Part shown: positions 60,033-64,000 of the stretch, piece by piece
How the letters are laid out: each line of letters starts with the position of its first letter
Position numbering within the stretch: position 1 is the first letter of the stretch
Assembly: GCA_947624295.1 (NCBI GenBank)
Contig: CANQJV010000001.1
Location: 62,001-126,000 of the forward strand
From: an uncultured Ruminococcus sp.
GTDB taxonomy: Bacteria > Bacillota > Clostridia > Oscillospirales > Ruminococcaceae
Direction: 5' to 3'
DNA: 64,000 bases
Notes under the pieces: generated by a model
Seen by the model: only the letters and a program-made list of their open reading frames with translations
Told to the model about the DNA's origin: nothing
Database searches by the model: none
Made by a program: the position numbers and the translations under genes

Positions 60033-60194
60033 TATGGAAATCAATTTTCAAAAAAAATCTGATTTGTAATAGTGTTTTATAGCATTTTGGAAAGTAATTT
60101 CATCCAAAATCACCTGAAAATGATTCTAATTCTAACATAAACCATACAAAATTATATTAGTTAAATAATTTTATCAACAAAATTGATTTTCGTG
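60033..60194. repeat. TIR-bounded element, copy 1 of a tandem pair
   Basis: GGAAATCAATTTT ... AAAATTGATTTTCGTG. Confidence 0.75.
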
Positions 60195-60203
60195 TTTTTT
60201 CCT

Positions 60204-60366
60204 CACGGAAATCAATTTTCAGAAAAAATCTGATTTGTAACAGTGTTTTTATAGCATTTTGACGAGTAATTTCATTCAAAATCATCTGAAAATGATTCTA
60301 ATTCTAACATAAACCATATAAAATTAAAATAGTTAAATAATTTTATTAGCAAAATTGATTTCCGTG
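60204..60366. repeat. TIR-bounded element, copy 2 (period 171 bp)
   Basis: CACGGAAATCAATTTT ... AAAATTGATTTCCGTG; interior nearly identical to copy 1. Confidence 0.8.
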
Positions 60367-60376
60367 TTTTTTCCTG

Positions 60377-60417
60377 CTCCGCTATTGCAATTTCAGTAAA
60401 AGTGTGATATAATTAAA
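60377..60417 (+). promoter_or_regulatory. Promoter-containing 41-bp block, copy 1
   Basis: TTGCAA - 17 bp - TATAAT with extended -10 TGATATAAT; identical to 60604-60644. Confidence 0.6.
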
Positions 60418-60420
60418 AAT

Positions 60421-60550
60421 CACGCAGAATTCTCGGCTGTCGCCTCGGTCGGTGCTTCTGCTTTGCAGAGCGCTGTCCACCGGACACCCGCACCTGCACA
60501 CACAGTTTTGCGCTATAGCTATTGTTAGCAAAAACATAATCACGCAAATT
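60421..60550. repeat. Dispersed intergenic repeat, copy related to 56787 and 57137 elements
   Basis: CACGCAGAATTCTCGGCTGTCGCCTCGGTCGGTGCTTCTGCTT...TTTTGCGCTATAGCTATTGTTAGCAAAAACATAATCACGCAAATT. Confidence 0.7.
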
Positions 60551-60603
60551 ACACAAAAGAATGCATATATATTTCATTTTCAGTAAAGTAATTTTATTTT
60601 TTT

Positions 60604-60644
60604 CTCCGCTATTGCAATTTCAGTAAAAGTGTGATATAATTAAA
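60604..60644 (+). promoter_or_regulatory. Promoter-containing 41-bp block, copy 2
   Basis: ctccgctattgcaatttcagtaaaagtgtgatataattaaa, identical to 60377-60417. Confidence 0.6.
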
Positions 60645-60659
60645 TAGTATGCAACTGTT

Positions 60660-60740
60660 TAAGGAGTGGCGGAGAGCCTCCACTGGCAATTTTATGCTAT
60701 AGATTGCTTAGGCAGGCAGACAGCTCCGCATATTATACTT
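60660..60740. repeat. Dispersed intergenic repeat (GGCGGAGAGCCTCC type)
   Basis: GGCGGAGAGCCTCCACTGGCAATTTTATGCTATAGATTG..CTCCGCATATTAT; compare 6435-6506. Confidence 0.6.
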
Positions 60741-60746
60741 TAAGGA

Positions 60747-62189
60747 GTGATTGAGATGACATTGAAACCGAAAATATTTGCAGTAATATCAGCATTTGCC
60801 CTGATATTGCCGTTCACACAAGCAGGTAACGCTAAAGCAATCAGCTTTTCCCTCAAAGACCCCATTTACAGCGAATCTGCACTGCTGATTAACCTTGACT
60901 GCGATACGGTGATACACGACAAGTCCGCTGATACTAAAGAGCAGCCCGGACCTTTGGTGAATATTATGACAGCGGTAGTCTGCTTAGAGAACTGCCCTGA
61001 CCTCAAGCAGGAAGTCACTATAGACGAATCAGTCTGGGAAAACCTCTATAATACTGAATATTACGATGATTTGCGGTTTGCTGAAATATATGACGGAGAT
61101 AAGCTGTCGTATCAAGATTTACTGTATGCGATGATGCTGACATCTTCAGTAGAAGCGTCACAAACTATAGCTTACGAAATCGGCGGTAAATCAGTATCAG
61201 GCTTTGTGCAGATGATGAACGACAAGGCACAGGAAATCGGCTTAACATCGACGTATTTCACTAACCCGACGGGAATGTATGACCCGAATCAATACACTAC
61301 AGCAAGAGATATGGCGACTTTAACGGAATATGCATTGACATTGCCGATGTTTGACAATATAGCTTCAGCGCAGTCGTATTCCCCAAGCGTTCCCAATTTA
61401 GAGAATCACCCTGACCAAGACGAATGGGTGTGGTATCATTCGAACACGATGACTGACCCTGACGACGACTATTATTACCCGGGAGTGCGAGGAGTTAAGA
61501 CTGCTAACTTAGAAAAAGGCGGTAGAAGTATAGTTACGCTTGCGAGTAAAGACGGGCATAATTACCTGTTAGTAGCTATGAATGCGCCTATGGTTGACGA
61601 AAACGGCGATGTGGCATTTTATCATTTAGACGACGCAACATATTTGCTTGACTGGGCTTTTGAACACTTTTCATACCAGACGATTTTAGCGAATACAACT
61701 GAAATACAGGAGTTGCCTGTAGATTTAGCTGAAGGTGATGACGGCTATGTTTTAGTGAAACCGAAAGAAGATATTACAATGTTGTGGTACGACGATGTAG
61801 ATATATCGCTGATACGTCACGACAAAATCCGTTGGTATAAGACTGATTTGACAGCACCCGTCAAAAAAGGCGAAATTTTAGGGGAAGTGACTTTAGAGTA
61901 CTCCGGTGAGGAAATCGCCACAACAGAACTGGTAGCAGTATCAGACGTGAAACGTTCGTGGTCTAAATACAACTTATATGCGGTGAAACTTTTCCCGAAG
62001 TCGGACTGGTTCAGAAAAGCCCTGACAGTATCCTGTGTACTGAGTGCGATATATATTATCTTATGCATATATTCATATATAATGTACAAACGCAACGAAA
62101 GACCGATAAAGCCGTTATATTTAACGCCTGACCCGAAGAAAATCAAGAAATCAGATAACAAAAAGAAATCTAAAAAACGCAAGAAATGA
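60747..62189 (+). CDS. D-alanyl-D-alanine carboxypeptidase (PBP5/DacA)-family homologue with degenerate catalytic motifs
   Basis: Signal peptide; family landmarks GPLVNIMTAVVCLEN, LLYAMMLTSSVEASQTIAYE, GVRGVKTANLEKGGRSIV; C-terminal TM and Lys-rich tail. Confidence 0.82.
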   Translation: MIEMTLKPKIFAVISAFALILPFTQAGNAKAISFSLKDPIYSESALLINLDCDTVIHDKSADTKEQPGPLVNIMTAVVCLENCPDLKQEVTIDESVWENLYNTEYYDDLRFAEIYDGDKLSYQDLLYAMMLTSSVEASQTIAYEIGGKSVSGFVQMMNDKAQEIGLTSTYFTNPTGMYDPNQYTTARDMATLTEYALTLPMFDNIASAQSYSPSVPNLENHPDQDEWVWYHSNTMTDPDDDYYYPGVRGVKTANLEKGGRSIVTLASKDGHNYLLVAMNAPMVDENGDVAFYHLDDATYLLDWAFEHFSYQTILANTTEIQELPVDLAEGDDGYVLVKPKEDITMLWYDDVDISLIRHDKIRWYKTDLTAPVKKGEILGEVTLEYSGEEIATTELVAVSDVKRSWSKYNLYAVKLFPKSDWFRKALTVSCVLSAIYIILCIYSYIMYKRNERPIKPLYLTPDPKKIKKSDNKKKSKKRKK

Positions 62190-62212
62190 ACTTTTGTATG
62201 AAAATAAGCCGA

Positions 62213-62249
62213 GCAGGAAAAAATATACAGGCTTTGCGTTTTTTCCTGC
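62213..62249. repeat. Inverted repeat / possible terminator
   Basis: GCAGGAAAAAA...TTTTTTCCTGC. Confidence 0.5.
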
Positions 62250-62296
62250 CCCGCAAGTAATATTTTGCAAGTAATAATTTATTAGAGGTGAAACTA

Positions 62297-63571
62297 TTGA
62301 AAAAACTCAACGGTATTAAGTTAAAACACCGCAAGCATACGCAGGATTGCAAAACTATTGATATGCCGATTCCCGAAAAAATAACTCTACCTATGGCAAT
62401 GAATATGGGTGCGCCGTGTACTCCTACGGTGAAAAAGGGTGACAAGGTTCTGGTCGGCGATAAAATAGGCGATTGCAGTGCTGAATTTAGTGTGCCTGTA
62501 CATAGCGGTGTATCGGGTGAAGTCACTGCTGTAAGCGACTATATCGGTGCAAATGGCAAAGTATGCAAGGCGGTTGAAATCACATCGGATGGCGAACAAG
62601 AGTTAGCTGAACTCCGTCCGCCTGTAATCACTGATAAAGCAAGCCTTATTTCAGCGGTAAGGCAGTCGGGCTTGTGTGGATTAGGCGGTGCAGGATTCCC
62701 TACGCATATCAAGCTAAATCCGAAAACTCACGTAGATACGCTGATTATCAACGGTGCGGAGTGTGAGCCATATATTACAGCCGACTACAGGGAAATGCTT
62801 GAAAATACAGAAGATGTGCTTGAGGGAATACGTTTAGTGAAAGATATGCTTGAAATCAAGTACGCCAAAATAGCAGTTGAGGCGAATAAACCGCTTGCAA
62901 TTGAGAAATTCACTGAAATGGCTGAAAGTGACGATACAATTGACATAGTGACATTGCCGTCACTTTATCCGCAAGGTGCGGAGAAAGTCATAATATATAA
63001 CTCAACAGGGCGGATAGTTCAGGAAGGTCAATTGCCGTCAGATGTGGGAGTTATGGTGGTGAACATTTCTACAATCGCCTATATATACCGCTATATCAGG
63101 ACGGGAATGCCGTTGGTTACGAGGAGAGTTACAGTAGACGGCAATGCAGTGAAGTTACCGCAGAATGTCAGTGCAGTTATAGGCACACCTGTAGTTGATT
63201 TGCTGAAATTCTGTAACACAAGGCTTGATGCAGTGAAGAAAGTAATTTCAGGCGGAATGATGATGGGAATGTGCATACCTGACGTGAATATGCCCATAAC
63301 TAAAACTACAAATGCGCTGTTAGCGTTCAGCAGGTACGATGACAGAGCCACATCAGCTTGTATACGATGCGGACGATGTGTGAGAGCGTGTCCTATAGGT
63401 TTAATGCCTGCCGAAATAGAAAGGGCGTATAAGGTGCGTAATATCGAGGAATTGAAAGCGTTGAAAGTGACGATGTGTATGAATTGCGGAAGCTGTACAT
63501 ATGTATGTCCTGCCAACAGGAAATTAGCTGAAACAAATCAGTTAGCTAAAACTCTTATTCCCCGAAACTGA
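62297..63571 (+). CDS. rnfC: Electron transport complex subunit RnfC
   Basis: GLCGLGGAGFPTHIKL, NGAECEPYITADYREM; two 4Fe-4S motifs CIRCGRCVRACP and CMNCGSCTYVCP; TTG start after gaggtg. Confidence 0.93.
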   Translation: MKKLNGIKLKHRKHTQDCKTIDMPIPEKITLPMAMNMGAPCTPTVKKGDKVLVGDKIGDCSAEFSVPVHSGVSGEVTAVSDYIGANGKVCKAVEITSDGEQELAELRPPVITDKASLISAVRQSGLCGLGGAGFPTHIKLNPKTHVDTLIINGAECEPYITADYREMLENTEDVLEGIRLVKDMLEIKYAKIAVEANKPLAIEKFTEMAESDDTIDIVTLPSLYPQGAEKVIIYNSTGRIVQEGQLPSDVGVMVVNISTIAYIYRYIRTGMPLVTRRVTVDGNAVKLPQNVSAVIGTPVVDLLKFCNTRLDAVKKVISGGMMMGMCIPDVNMPITKTTNALLAFSRYDDRATSACIRCGRCVRACPIGLMPAEIERAYKVRNIEELKALKVTMCMNCGSCTYVCPANRKLAETNQLAKTLIPRN

Positions 63572-63595
63572 AAGTTGCTGTTCAGGAAAAAATAT

Positions 63596-63655
63596 ATGTT
63601 CTGAATTTGCATAATCCGCAGAGTTATCTGCTTATCTAAACAAACTACAGTGCGA
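63596..63655. repeat. Partial copy of the AATTTGC... intergenic repeat family
   Basis: AATTTGCATAATCCGCAGAGTTATCTGCTTATCTAAACAAACTACAGTGCG resembles the reverse orientation of other copies. Confidence 0.5.
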
Positions 63656-63692
63656 AACTGAAAATCATAATAGAGAGAGGTAATTTATATAA

Positions 63693-64000
63693 ATGAATAA
63701 ACTAATAGTATCACCTTCCCCACACGATGACAATTATCTCAAGACATCGGAAATAATGTTCAGCGTGTGTATGGCAATGTTGCCAGCGTTAGCAATGGGT
63801 TGCTGTATGTTCGGAGCGAACGCCCTTATAGTAACGCTTGTATGCGTTGGGAGTTGTGTTCTTTTCGAATATTTGTGCCGTAAACTGATGAAACGTGACA
63901 ACACTATCAGCGATTTATCGGCAGTAGTGACGGGAATGCTCCTTGCAATGAACTTACCGCCGACAATACCGTTATGGGTAGCAGTAATAGGCTCATTTGT
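63693..64000 (+). CDS. rnfD: Electron transport complex subunit RnfD (partial, runs off the window)
   Basis: MNKLIVSPSPHDDNYLKTSEIMFSVCMAMLPALAMGC...NTISDLSAVVTGMLLAMNLPPTIPLW. Confidence 0.88.
   Translation, partial: MNKLIVSPSPHDDNYLKTSEIMFSVCMAMLPALAMGCCMFGANALIVTLVCVGSCVLFEYLCRKLMKRDNTISDLSAVVTGMLLAMNLPPTIPLWVAVIGSF

Overview
The window looks like chromosomal DNA from a low-GC Firmicute, probably a Ruminococcus-like Clostridium; this is inferred from gene content, not tested. It is almost fully coding: about 43 credible CDS, no rRNA, no recognisable tRNA, no CRISPR array, no prophage and no transposase. Housekeeping or conserved genes include lon, yihA/ysxC, lysA, copA/csoR, purL, mtaB, rpsF-ssb-rpsR, addAB, prephenate dehydrogenase, ppa, prs, kptA and rnfC/rnfD. 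The rest are signalling proteins (two GGDEF proteins, a PASTA kinase-like protein, a small sigma factor) and cell-envelope proteins (LtaS-like, GH25, amidase, DacA-like, HtrA).

The main unexplained signals are these. (1) A ~1.4 kb array of tandem degenerate hairpin units surrounds the RNA 2'-phosphotransferase gene kptA (52251-53658), with compensatory changes and G.U wobbles that fit a plus-strand RNA. (2) A second, differently sequenced hairpin array lies at 1-580, upstream of a TerD-like / divergent-MetRS / GGDEF gene cluster. (3) copZ is fused in frame to the 3' end of copA but keeps a near-perfect internal Shine-Dalgarno and ATG. (4) A 162-bp perfect-TIR element sits between the CsoR-type promoter/operators and csoR. 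(5) Several apparent pseudoenzymes occur: a PASTA pseudokinase, a DacA homologue lacking all three catalytic motifs, an HPr-like protein without the active-site His, and a degenerate second GH25 domain. (6) Several families of short TIR/palindromic intergenic repeats occur, including a duplicated identical promoter block. All family calls come from reading motifs by eye; no database search was run.
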